A stretch of 64,000 bases of DNA, from contig OZ059897.1 in assembly GCA_964057225.1 (NCBI GenBank), positions 22,940,001 to 23,004,000 of the forward strand, given 5' to 3'. Below, piece by piece: positions 38,897 to 51,567 of this stretch (position 1 is its first letter; each line of letters starts with the position of its first letter). The stretch comes from Auanema rhodensis (taxonomy: Eukaryota > Nematoda > Chromadorea > Rhabditida > Rhabditidae). The translations under genes and the position numbers were made by a program. The notes under the pieces are model-generated. The model saw only the letters and a list, made by a program, of their open reading frames with translations, ran no database searches and was not told the origin of the DNA.

Positions 38897-41800
38897 GAAT
38901 CTAATTTTGAAAACCGCATCTCGTTATCTTTCACGTGAAGCGAGTTACATACCAAGTGCACATCACGTGTACATTTAATTAGCATAAATTAAAGTTCACG
39001 TAAATTTCAAAGTCATGGTTACCATGCACCAATATCAATAAAAATTTGTTTTTAGACTAATATGGACATGGGGAATCTAATTTTGAAAACCGCATCTCTT
39101 TATCTTTCACGTGAAGCGAGTTACATACCAAGTGCACATCACGTGTACATTTAATTAGCATAAATTAAAGTTCACGTAAATTTCAAAGTCATGGTTACCA
39201 TGAACCAATATCAATAAAAATTTGTTTTTAGACTAATATGGACATGGGAAATCTAATTTTGAAAACCGCATCTCTTTATCTTTCACGTGAAGCGAGTTAC
39301 ATACCAAGTGCCCATCACGTGTACATTTAATTAGCATAAATTAAAGTTCACGTAAATTTCAAAGTCATGGTTACCATGCACCAATATCAATAAAAATTTG
39401 TTTTTAGACTAATATGGACATGGGGAATCTAATTTTGAAAACCGCATCTCCTTATCTTTCACGTGAAGCGAGTTACATACCAAGTGCACATCACGTGTAC
39501 ATTTAATTAGCATAAATTAAAGTTCACGTAAATTTCAAAGTCATGGTTACCATGCACCAATATCAATAAAAATTTGTTTTTAGACTAATATGGACATGGG
39601 GAATCTAATTTTGAAAACCGCATCTCTTTATCTTTCACGTGAAGCGAGTTACATACCAAGTGCACATCACGTGTACAATTAATTAGCATAAATTAAAGTT
39701 CACGTAAATTTCAAAGTCATGGTTACCATGCACCAATATCAATAAAAATTTGTTTTTAGACTAATATGGACATGGGGAATCTAATTTTGAAAACCGCATC
39801 TCTTCATCTTTCACGTGAAGCGAGTTACATACCAAGTGCACATCACGTGTACATTTAATTAGCATAAATTAAAGTTCACGTAAATTTCAAAGTCATGGTT
39901 ACCATGCACCAATATCAATAAAAATTTGTTTTTAGACTAATATGGACATGGGGAATCTAATTTTGAAAACCGCATCTCTTTATCTTTCACGTGAAGCGAG
40001 TTACATACCAAGTGCACATCACGTGTACATTTAATTAGCATAAATTAAAGTTCACGTAAATTTCAAAGTCATGGTTACCATGCACCAATGTCAATAAAAA
40101 TTTGTTTTTAGACTAATATGGACATGGGGAATCTAATTTTGAAAACCGCATCTCTTCATCTTTCACGTGAAGCGAGTTACATACCAAGTGCACATCACGT
40201 GTACATTTAATTAGCATAAATTAAAGTTCACGTAAATTTCAAAGTCATGGTTACCATGCACCAATATCAATAAAAATTTGTTTTTAGACTAATATGGACA
40301 TGGGGAATCTAATTTTGAAAACCGCATCTCTTCATCTTTCACGTGAAGCGAGTTACATACCAAGTGCACATCACGTGTACATTTAATTAGCATAAATTAA
40401 AGTTCACGTAAATTTCAAAGTCATGGTTACCATGCACCAATATCAATAAAAATTTGTTTTTAGACTAATATGGACATGGGGAATCTAATTTTGAAAACCG
40501 CATCTCTTCATCTTTCACGTGAAGCGAGTTACATACCAAGTGCACATCACGTGTACATTTAATTAGCATAAATTAAAGTTCACGTAAATTTCAAAGTCAT
40601 GGTTACCATGCACCAATATAAATAAAAATTTGTTTTTAGACTAATATGGACATGGGGAATCTAATTTTGAAAACCGCATCTCTCTATCTTTCACGTGAAG
40701 CGAGTTACATACCAAGTGCACATCACGTGTACATTTAATTAGCATAAATTAAAGTTCACGTAAATTTCAAAGTCATGGTTACCATGCACCAATGTCAATA
40801 AAAATTTGTTTTTAGACTAATATGGACATGGGGAATCTAATTTTGAAAACCGCATCTCTTCATCTTTCACGTGAAGCGAGTTACATACCAAGTGCACATC
40901 ACGTGTACATTTAATTAGCATAAATTAAAGTTCACGTAAATTTCAAAGTCATGGTTACCAAGCACCAATATCAATAAAAATTTGTTTTTAGACTAATATG
41001 GACATGGGGAATCTAATTTTGAAAACCGCATCTCTTTATCTTTCACGTGAAGCGAGTTACATACCAAGTGCACATCACGTGTACATTTAATTAGCATAAA
41101 TTAAAGTTCACGTAAATTTCAAAGTCATGGTTACCATGAACCAATATCAATAAAAATTTGTTTTTAGACTAATATGGACATGGGGAATCTAATTTTGAAA
41201 ACCGCATCTCTTTATCTTTCACGTGAAGCGAGTTACATACCAAGTGCACATCACGTGTACATTTAATTAGCATAAATTAAAGTTCACGTAAATTTCAAAG
41301 TCATGGTTACCATGCACCAATGTCAATAAAAATTTGTTTTTAGACTAATATGGACATGGGGAATCTAATTTTGAAAACCGCATCTCTTCATCTTTCACGT
41401 GAAGCGAGTTACATACCAAGTGCACATCACGTGTACATTTAATTAGCATAAATTAAAGTTCACGTAAATTTCAAAGTCATGGTTACCATGCACCAATATC
41501 AATAAAAATTTGTTTTTAGACTAATATGGACATGGGGAATCTAATTTTGAAAACCGCATCTCTCTATCTTTCACGTGAAGCGAGTTACATACCAAGTGCA
41601 CATCACGTGTACATTTAATTAGCATAAATTAAAGTTCACGTAAATTTCAAAGTCATGGTTACCATGCACCAATGTCAATAAAAATTTGTTTTTAGACTAA
41701 TATGGACATGGGGAATCTAATTTTGAAAACCGCATCTCTTCATCTTTCACGTGAAGCGAGTTACATACCAAGTGCACATCACGTGTACATTTAATTAGCA

Positions 41801-42768
41801 TAAATTAAAGTTCACGTAAATTTCAAAGTCATGGTTACCATGCACCAATATCAATAAAAATTTGTTTTTAGACTAATATGGACATGGGGAATCTAATTTT
41901 GAAAACCGCATCTCTTTATCTTTCACGTGAAGCGAGTTACATACCAAGTGCACATCACGTGTACATTTAATTAGCATAAATTAAAGTTCACGTAAATTTC
42001 AAAGTCATGGTTACCATGAACCAATATCAATAAAAATTTGTTTTTAGACTAATATGGACATGGGGAATCTAATTTTGAAAACCGCATCTCTTTATCTTTC
42101 ACGTGAAGCGAGTTACATACCAAGTGCACATCACGTGTACATTTAATTAGCATAAATTAAAGTTCACGTAAATTTCAAAGTCATGGTTACCATGAACCAA
42201 TATCAATAAAAATTTGTTTTTAGACTAATATGGACATGGGGAATCTAATTTTGAAAACCGCATCTCTTTATCTTTCACGTGAAGCGAGTTACATACCAAG
42301 TGCACATCACGTGTACATTTAATTAGCATAAATTAAAGTTCACGTAAATTTCAAAGTCATGGTTACCATGCACCAATGTCAATAAAAATTTGATTTTAGA
42401 CTAATATGGACATGGGGAATCTAATTTTGAAAACCGCATCTCTTCATCTTTCACGTGAAGCGAGTTACATACCAAGTGCACATCACGTGTACATTTAATT
42501 AGCATAAATTAAAGTTCACGTAAATTTCAAAGTCATGGTTACCATGCACCAATATCAATAAAAATTTGTTTTTAGACTAATATGGACATGGGGAATCTAA
42601 TTTTGAAAACCGCATCTCTTCATCTTTCACGTGAAGCGAGTTACATACCAAGTGCACATCACGTGTACATTTAATTAGCATAAATTAAAGTTCACGTAAA
42701 TTTCAAAGTCATGGTTACCATGCACCAATATCAATAAAAATTTGTTTTTAGACTAATATGGACATGGG
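38897..42768. repeat. 22-monomer block E, copy 2 (3872 bp)
   Basis: 64C at 39312, T78A at 39678, C140A at 40620, T129A at 40961 and T153A at 42393 are each 16368 bp from the first copy. The only private change noticed is G1A at 39249. With the two in copy 1 that makes about three differences in 3872 bp. The next unit (42769) jumps to the G39T type, giving a sharp junction. Confidence 0.88.
39601..40832. repeat. 7-monomer block H, copy 3 of 3
   Basis: T78A at 39678 and C140A at 40620. It is carried inside block E copy 2, with the same neighbours as copy 1. Confidence 0.8.
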
Positions 42769-42944
42769 GAATCTAATTTTGAAAACCGCATCTCTTTATC
42801 TTTCACTTGAAGCGAGTTACATACCAAGTGCACATCACGTGTACATTTAATTAGCATAAATTAAAGTTCACGTAAATTTCAAAGTCATGGTTACCATGCA
42901 CCAATATCAATAAAAATTTGTTTTTGAACTAATATGGACATGGG

Positions 42945-45055
42945 GAATCTAATTTTGGAAACCGCATCTCTTTATCTTTCACGTGAAGCGAGTTACATAC
43001 CAAGTGCACATCACGTGTACATTTAATTAGCATAAATTAAAGTTCACGTAAATTTCAAAGTCATGGTTACCATGCACCAATATCAATAAAAATTTGTTTT
43101 TAGACTAATATGGACATGGGGAATCTAATTTTGAAAACCGCATCTCTTTATCTTTCACGTGAAGCGAGTTACATACCAAGTGCACATCACGTGTACATTT
43201 AATTAGCATAAATTAAAGTTCACGTAAATTTCAAAGTCATGGTTACCATGAACCAATATCAATAAAAATTTGTTTTTAGACTAATATGGACATGGGGAAT
43301 CTAATTTTGAAAACCGCATCTCTTTATCTTTCACGTGAAGCGAGTTACATACCAAGTGCACATCACGTATACATTTAATTAGCATAAATTAAAGTTCACG
43401 TAAATTTCAAAGTCATGGTTACCATGAACCAATATCAATAAAAATTTGTTTTTAGACTAATATGGACATGGGGAATCTAATTTTGAAAACCGCATCTCTT
43501 TATCTTTCACGTGAAGCGAGTTACATACCAAGTGCACATCACGTGTACATTTAATTAGCATAAATTAAAGTTCACGTAAATTTCAAAGTCATGGTTACCA
43601 TGCACCAATATCAATAAAAATTTGTTTTTAGACTAATATGGACATGGGGAATCTAATTTTGAAAACCGCATCTCTTCATCTTTCACGTGAAGCGAGTTAC
43701 ATACCAAGTGCACATCACGTGTACATTTAATTAGCATAAATTAAAGTTCACGTAAATTTCAAAGTCATGGTTACCATGAACCAATATCAATAAAAATTTG
43801 TTTTTCGACTAATATGGACATGGGGAATCTAATTTTGAAAACCGCATCTCTTTATCTTTCACGTGAAGCGAGTTACATACCAAGTGCACATCACGTGTAC
43901 ATTTAATTAGCATAAATTAAAGTTCACGTAAATTTCAAAGTCATGGTTACCATGCACCAATATCAATAAAAATTTGTTTTGAAACTAATATGGACATGGG
44001 GAATCTAATTTTGAAAACCGCATCTCTTTATCTTTCACGTGAAGCGAGTTACATACCAATGCACATCACGTGTACATTTAATTAGCATAAATTAAAGTTC
44101 ACGTAACTTTCAAAGTCATGGTTACCATGCACCAATATCAATAAAAATTTGTTTTTAGACTAATATGGACATGGGGAATCTAATTTTGAAAACCGCATCT
44201 CTTCATCTTTCACGTGAAGCGAGTTACATACCAAGTGCACATCACGTGTACATTTAATTAGCATAAATTAAAGTTCACGTAAATTTCAAAGTCATGGTTA
44301 CCATGCACCAATATCAATAAAAATTTGTTTTTAAACTAATATGGACATGGGGAATCTAATTTTGGAAACCGCATCTCTTTATCTTTCACGTGAAGCGAGT
44401 TACATACCAAGTGCACATCACGTGTACATTTAATTAGCATAAATTAAAGTTCACGTAAATTTCAAAGTCATGGTTACCATGCACCAATATCAATAAAAAT
44501 TTGTTTTTAGACTAATATGGACATGGGGAATCTAATTTTGAAAACCGCATCTCTTTATCTTTCACGTGAAGCGAGTTACATACCAAGTGCACATCACGTG
44601 TACATTTAATTAGCATAAATTAAAGTTCACGTAAATTTCAAAGTCATGGTTACCATGAACCAATATCAATAAAAATTTGTTTTTAGACTAATATGGACAT
44701 GGGGAATCTAATTTTGAAAACCGCATCTCTTTATCTTTCACGTGAAGCGAGTTACATACCAAGTGCACATCACGTATACATTTAATTAGCATAAATTAAA
44801 GTTCACGTAAATTTCAAAGTCATGGTTACCATGAACCAATATCAATAAAAATTTGTTTTTAGACTAATATGGACATGGGGAATCTAATTTTGAAAACCGC
44901 ATCTCTTTATCTTTCACGTGAAGCGAGTTACATACCAAGTGCACATCACGTGTACATTTAATTAGCATAAATTAAAGTTCACGTAAATTTCAAAGTCATG
45001 GTTACCATGCACCAATATCGATAAAAATTGGTTTTGAAACTAATATGGACATGGG
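42945..45055. repeat. Partly duplicated segment with A14G, 131A and G73A units
   Basis: Units at 42945, 43121, 43297 and 43473 (A14G; 131A; G73A with 131A; 131C) are echoed by those at 44352, 44528, 44704 and 44880. The offset is eight units less the deleted base. A second echo overlaps it: units at 43825-44351 (GTTTTGAAACT, then A108C, then 29C) resemble those at 44880-45407, six units on. Overlapping offsets show at least two rounds of exchange here. Confidence 0.65.
44059..44060. other. Single-base deletion, the only register shift in the array
   Basis: The unit starting at 44001 reads ACATACCAATGCAC where all others read ACATACCAAGTGCAC, so unit base 60 (G) is missing. The unit is 175 bp, and every later unit starts one base earlier than the 176-bp grid predicts. 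No compensating insertion follows. The unit has no duplicate in the window, so the event is young or was never amplified. A sequencing error is also possible. Confidence 0.9.
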
Positions 45056-48000
45056 GAATCTAATTTTGAAAACCGCATCTCTTTATCTTTCACGTGAAGC
45101 GAGTTACATACCAAGTGCACATCACGTGTACATTTAATTAGCATAAATTAAAGTTCACGTAACTTTCAAAGTCATGGTTACCATGCACCAATATCAATAA
45201 AAATTTGTTTTTAGACTAATATGGACATGGGGAATCTAATTTTGAAAACCGCATCTCTTCATCTTTCACGTGAAGCGAGTTACATACCAAGTGCACATCA
45301 CGTATACATTTAATTAGCATAAATTAAAGTTCACGTAAATTTCAAAGTCATGGTTACCATGAACCAATATCAATAAAAATTTGTTTTTAGACTAATATGG
45401 ACATGGGGAATCTAATTTTGAAAACCGCATCTCTTTATCTTTCACGTGAAGCGAGTTACATACCAAGTGCACATCACGTGTACATTTAATTAGCATAAAT
45501 TAAAGTTCACTTAAATTTCAAAGTCATGGTTACCATGCACCAATATCAATAAAAATTTGTTTTTAGACTAATATGGACATGGGGAATCTAATTTTGAAAA
45601 CCGCATCTCTTTATCTTTCACGTGAAGCGAGTTACATACCAAGTGCACATCACGTGTACATTTAATTAGCATAAATTAAAGTTCACGTAAATTTCAAAGT
45701 CATGGTTACCATGCACCAATATCAATAAAAATTTGTTTTTAGACTAATATGGACATGGGGAATCTAATTTTGAAAACCGCATCTCTTCATCTTTCACGTG
45801 AAGCGAGTTACATACCAAGTGCACATCACGTGTACATTTAATTAGCATAAATTAAAGTTCACGTAAATTTCAAAGTCATGGTTACCATGAACCAATATCA
45901 ATAAAAATTTGTTTTTAGACTAATATGGACATGGGGAATCTAATTTTGAAAACCGCATCTCTTTATCTTTCACGTGAAGCGAGTTACATACCAAGTGCAC
46001 ATCACGTGTACATTTAATTAGCATAAATTAAAGTTCACGTAAATTTCAAAGTCATGGTTACCATGAACCAATATCAATAAAAATTTGTTTTTAGACTAAT
46101 ATGGACATGGGGAATCTAATTTTGAAAACCGCATCTCTTTATCTTTCACGTGAAGCGAGTTACATACCAAGTGCACATCACGTGTACATTTAATTAGCAT
46201 AAATTAAAGTTCACGTAAATTTCAAAGTCATGGTTACCATGCACCAATATCAATAAAAATTTGTTTTTAAACTAATATGGATATGGGGAATCTAATTTTG
46301 AAAACCGCATCTCTTTATCTTTCACGTGAAGCGAGTTACATACCAAGTGCACATCACGTGTACATTTAATTAGCATAAATTAAAGTTCACGTAAATTTCA
46401 AAGTCATGGTTACCATGCACCAATATCGATAAAAATTTGTTTTTAGACTAATATGGACATGGGGAATCTAATTTTGAAAACCGCATCTCTTTATCTTTCA
46501 CGTGAAGCGAGTTACATACCAAGTGCACATCACGTGTACATTTAATTAGCATAAATTAAAGTTCACGTAAATTTCAAAGTCATGGTTACCATGAACCAAT
46601 ATCAATAAAAATTTGTTTTTAGACTAATATGGACATGGGGAATCTAATTTTGAAAACCGCATCTCTTCATCTTTCACATGAAGCGAGTTACATACCAAGT
46701 GCACATCACGTGTACATTTAATTAGCATAAATTAAAGTTCACGTAAATTTCAAAGTCATGGTTACCATGCACCAATATCAATAAAAATTTGTTTTTAGAC
46801 TAATATGGACATGGGGAATCTAATTTTGAAAACCGCATCTCTTTATCTTTCACGTGAAGCGAGTTACATACCAAGTGCACATCACGTGTACATTTAATTA
46901 GCATAAATTAAAGTTCACGTAAATTTCAAAGTCATGGTTACCATGCACCAATATCGATAAAAATTTGTTTTTAGACTAATATGGACATGGGGAATCTAAT
47001 TTTGAAAACCGCATCTCTTTATCTTTCACGTGAAGCGAGTTACATACCAAGTGCACATCACGTGTACATTTAATTAGCATAAATTAAAGTTCACGTAAAT
47101 TTCAAAGTCATGGTTACCATGCACCAATATCGATAAAAATTTGTTTTTAGACTAATATGGACATGGGGAATCTAATTTTGAAAACCGCATCTCTTCATCT
47201 TTCACATGAAGCGAGTTACATACCAAGTGCACATCACGTGTACATTTAATTAGCATAAATTAAAGTTCACGTAAATTTCAAAGTCATGGTTACCATGCAC
47301 CAATATCAATAAAAATTTGTTTTTAGACTAATATGGACATGGGGAATCTAATTTTGAAAACCGCATCTCGTTATCTTTCACGTGAAGCGAGTTACATACC
47401 AAGTGCACATCACGTGTACATTTAATTAGCATAAATTAAAGTTCACGTAAATTTCAAAGTCATGGTTACCATGCACCAATATCAATAAAAATTTGTTTTT
47501 AGACTAATATGGACATGGGGAATCTAATTTTGAAAACCGCATCTCTTTATCTTTCACGTGAAGCGAGTTACATACCAAGTGCACATCACGTGTACATTTA
47601 ATTAGCATAAATTAAAGTTCACGTAAATTTCAAAGTCATGGTTACCATGCACCAATATCAATAAAAATTTGTTTTTAGACTAATATGGACATGGGGAATC
47701 TAATTTTGAAAACCGCATCTCTTCATCTTTCACGTGAAGCGAGTTACATACCAAGTGCACATCACGTGTACATTTAATTAGCATAAATTAAAGTTCACGT
47801 AAATTTCAAAGTCATGGTTACCATGCACCAATATCAATAAAAATTTGTTTTTAGACTAATATGGACATGGGGAATCTAATTTTGAAAACCGCATCTCTCT
47901 ATCTTTCACGTGAAGCGAGTTACATACCAAGTGCACATCACGTGTACATTTAATTAGCATAAATTAAAGTTCACGTAAATTTCAAAGTCATGGTTACCAT

Positions 48001-49103
48001 GCACCAATGTCAATAAAAATTTGTTTTTAGACTAATATGGACATGGGGAATCTAATTTTGAAAACCGCATCTCTTTATCTTTCACATGAAGCGAGTTACA
48101 TACCAAGTGCACATCACGTGTACATTTAATTAGCATAAATTAAAGTTCACGTAAATTTCAAAGTCATGGTTACCATGCACCAATATCAATAAAAATTTGT
48201 TTTTAGACTAATATGGACATGGGGAATCTAATTTTGAAAACCGCATCTCTCTATCTTTCACGTGAAGCGAGTTACATACCAAGTGCACATCACGTGTACA
48301 TTTAATTAGCATAAATTAAAGTTCACGTAAATTTCAAAGTCATGGTTACCATGCACCAATATCAATAAAAATTTGTTTTTAGACTAATATGGACATGGGG
48401 AATCTAATTTTGAAAACCGCATCTCTCTATCTTTCACGTGAAGCGAGTTACATACCAAGTGCACATCACGTGTACATTTAATTAGCATAAATTAAAGTTC
48501 ACGTAAATTTCAAAGTCATGGTTACCATGCACCAATGTCAATAAAAATTTGTTTTTAGACTAATATGGACATGGGGAATCTAATTTTGAAAACCGCATCT
48601 CTTCATCTTTCACATGAAGCGAGTTACATACCAAGTGCACATCACGTGTACATTTAATTAGCATAAATTAAAGTTCACGTAAATTTCAAAGTCATGGTTA
48701 CCATGAACCAATATCAATAAAAATTTGTTTTTAGACTAATATGGACATGGGGAATCTAATTTTGAAAACCGCATCTCTTTATCTTTCACGTGAAGCGAGT
48801 TACATACCAAGTGCACATCACGTGTACATTTAATTAGCATAAATTAAAGTTCACGTAAATTTCAAAGTCATGGTTACCATGAACCAATATCAATAAAAAT
48901 TTGTTTTTAGACTAATATGGACATGGGGAATCTAATTTTGAAAACCGCATCTCTTTATCTTTCACGTGAAGCGAGTTACATACCAAGTGCACATCACGTG
49001 TACATTTAATTAGCATAAATTAAAGTTCACGTAAATTTCAAAGTCATGGTTACCATGCACCAATGTCAATAAAAATTTGTTTTTAGACTAATATGGACAT
49101 GGG

Positions 49104-50335
49104 GAATCTAATTTTGAAAACCGCATCTCTTCATCTTTCACGTGAAGCGAGTTACATACCAAGTGCACATCACGTGTACATTTAATTAGCATAAATTAAA
49201 GTTCACGTAAATTTCAAAGTCATGGTTACCATGCACCAATATCAATAAAAATTGGTTTTTAGACTAATATGGACATGGGGAATCTAATTTTGAAAACCGC
49301 ATCTCTTCATCTTTCACGTGAAGCGAGTTACATACCAAGTGCACATCACGTGTACATTTAATTAGCATAAATTAAAGTTCACGTAAATTTCAAAGTCAGG
49401 GTTACCATGCACCAATATCAATAAAAATTTGTTTTTAGACTAATATGGACATGGGGAATCTAATTTTGAAAACCGCATCTCTCTATCTTTCACGTGAAGC
49501 GAGTTACATACCAAGTGCACATCACGTGTACATTTAATTAGCATAAATTAAAGTTCACGTAAATTTCAAAGTCATGGTTACCATGCACCAATGTCAATAA
49601 AAATTTGTTTTTAGACTAATATGGACATGGGGAATCTAATTTTGAAAACCGCATCTCTTCATCTTTCACGTGAAGCGAGTTACATACCAAGTGCACATCA
49701 CGTGTACATTTAATTAGCATAAATTAAAGTTCACGTAAATTTCAAAGTCATGGTTACCATGCACCAATATCAATAAAAATTTGTTTTTAGACTAATATGG
49801 ACATGGGGAATCTAATTTTGAAAACCGCATCTCTTTATCTTTCACGTGAAGCGAGTTACATACCAAGTGCACATCACGTGTACATTTAATTAGCATAAAT
49901 TAAAGTTCACGTAAATTTCAAAGTCATGGTTACCATGAACCAATATCAATAAAAATTTGTTTTTAGACTAATATGGACATGGGGAATCTAATTTTGAAAA
50001 CCGCATCTCTTTATCTTTCACGTGAAGCGAGTTACATACCAAGTGCACATCACGTGTACATTTAATTAGCATAAATTAAAGTTCACGTAAATTTCAAAGT
50101 CATGGTTACCATGAACCAATATCAATAAAAATTTGTTTTTAGACTAATATGGACATGGGGAATCTAATTTTGAAAACCGCATCTCTTTATCTTTCACGTG
50201 AAGCGAGTTACATACCAAGTGCACATCACGTGTACATTTAATTAGCATAAATTAAAGTTCACGTAAAGTTCAAAGTCATGGTTACCATGCACCAATATCA
50301 ATAAAAATTTGTTTTTAGACTAATATGGACATGGG
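49104..50335. repeat. 7-monomer block K, copy 1 (1232 bp)
   Basis: Tags: AAATTGG (T151G, 49254); T120G (49399); 28C with 138G; 29C; two 131A units; T109G (50268). All recur 1232 bp later. Confidence 0.88.
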
Positions 50336-51567
50336 GAATCTAATTTTGAAAACCGCATCTCTTTATCTTTCACGTGAAGCGAGTTACATACCAAGTGCAC
50401 ATCACGTGTACATTTAATTAGCATAAATTAAAGTTCACGTAAATTTCAAAGTCATGGTTACCATGCACCAATATCAATAAAAATTGGTTTTTAGACTAAT
50501 ATGGACATGGGGAATCTAATTTTGAAAACCGCATCTCTTCATCTTTCACGTGAAGCGAGTTACATACCAAGTGCACATCACGTGTACATTTAATTAGCAT
50601 AAATTAAAGTTCACGTAAATTTCAAAGTCAGGGTTACCATGCACCAATATCAATAAAAATTTGTTTTTAGACTAATATGGACATGGGGAATCTAATTTTG
50701 AAAACCGCATCTCTCTATCTTTCACGTGAAGCGAATTACATACCAAGTGCACATCACGTGTACATTTAATTAGCATAAATTAAAGTTCACGTAAATTTCA
50801 AAGTCATGGTTACCATGCACCAATGTCAATAAAAATTTGTTTTTAGACTAATATGGACATGGGGAATCTAATTTTGAAAACCGCATCTCTTCATCTTTCA
50901 CGTGAAGCGAGTTACATACCAAGTGCACATCACGTGTACATTTAATTAGCATAAATTAAAGTTCACGTAAATTTCAAAGTCATGGTTACCATGCACCAAT
51001 ATCAATAAAAATTTGTTTTTAGACTAATATGGACATGGGGAATCTAATTTTGAAAACCGCATCTCTTTATCTTTCACGTGAAGCGAGTTACATACCAAGT
51101 GCACATCACGTGTACATTTAATTAGCATAAATTAAAGTTCACGTAAATTTCAAAGTCATGGTTACCATGAACCAATATCAATAAAAATTTGTTTTTAGAC
51201 TAATATGGACATGGGGAATCTAATTTTGAAAACCGCATCTCTTTATCTTTCACGTGAAGCGAGTTACATACCAAGTGCACATCACGTGTACATTTAATTA
51301 GCATAAATTAAAGTTCACGTAAATTTCAAAGTCATGGTTACCATGAACCAATATCAATAAAAATTTGTTTTTAGACTAATATGGACATGGGGAATCTAAT
51401 TTTGAAAACCGCATCTCTTTATCTTTCACGTGAAGCGAGTTACATACCAAGTGCACATCACGTGTACATTTAATTAGCATAAATTAAAGTTCACGTAAAG
51501 TTCAAAGTCATGGTTACCATGCACCAATATCAATAAAAATTTGTTTTTAGACTAATATGGACATGGG
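50336..51567. repeat. 7-monomer block K, copy 2 (1232 bp)
   Basis: T151G at 50486, T120G at 50631 and T109G at 51500 are each 1232 bp after their partners. The first unit differs at position 29 (T here, C in copy 1), and the unit at 50688 has a private GCGAATTACA. The copies are therefore slightly diverged. Confidence 0.88.

Larger units (their letters stand above)
10561..42768. repeat. Zone II: 183 monomers in nested multi-monomer duplications
   Basis: Rare substitutions recur in the same order in separate places, which defines duplicated blocks of 7 to 22 monomers. 131C units dominate, and 138G (CAATGTC), 64C, 28C (TCTCTCTA) and 29C (TCTCTTCA) are common. All spacings between matching tags are whole multiples of 176, so the blocks were exchanged in register. 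No gene or inserted element interrupts it. Confidence 0.8.
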
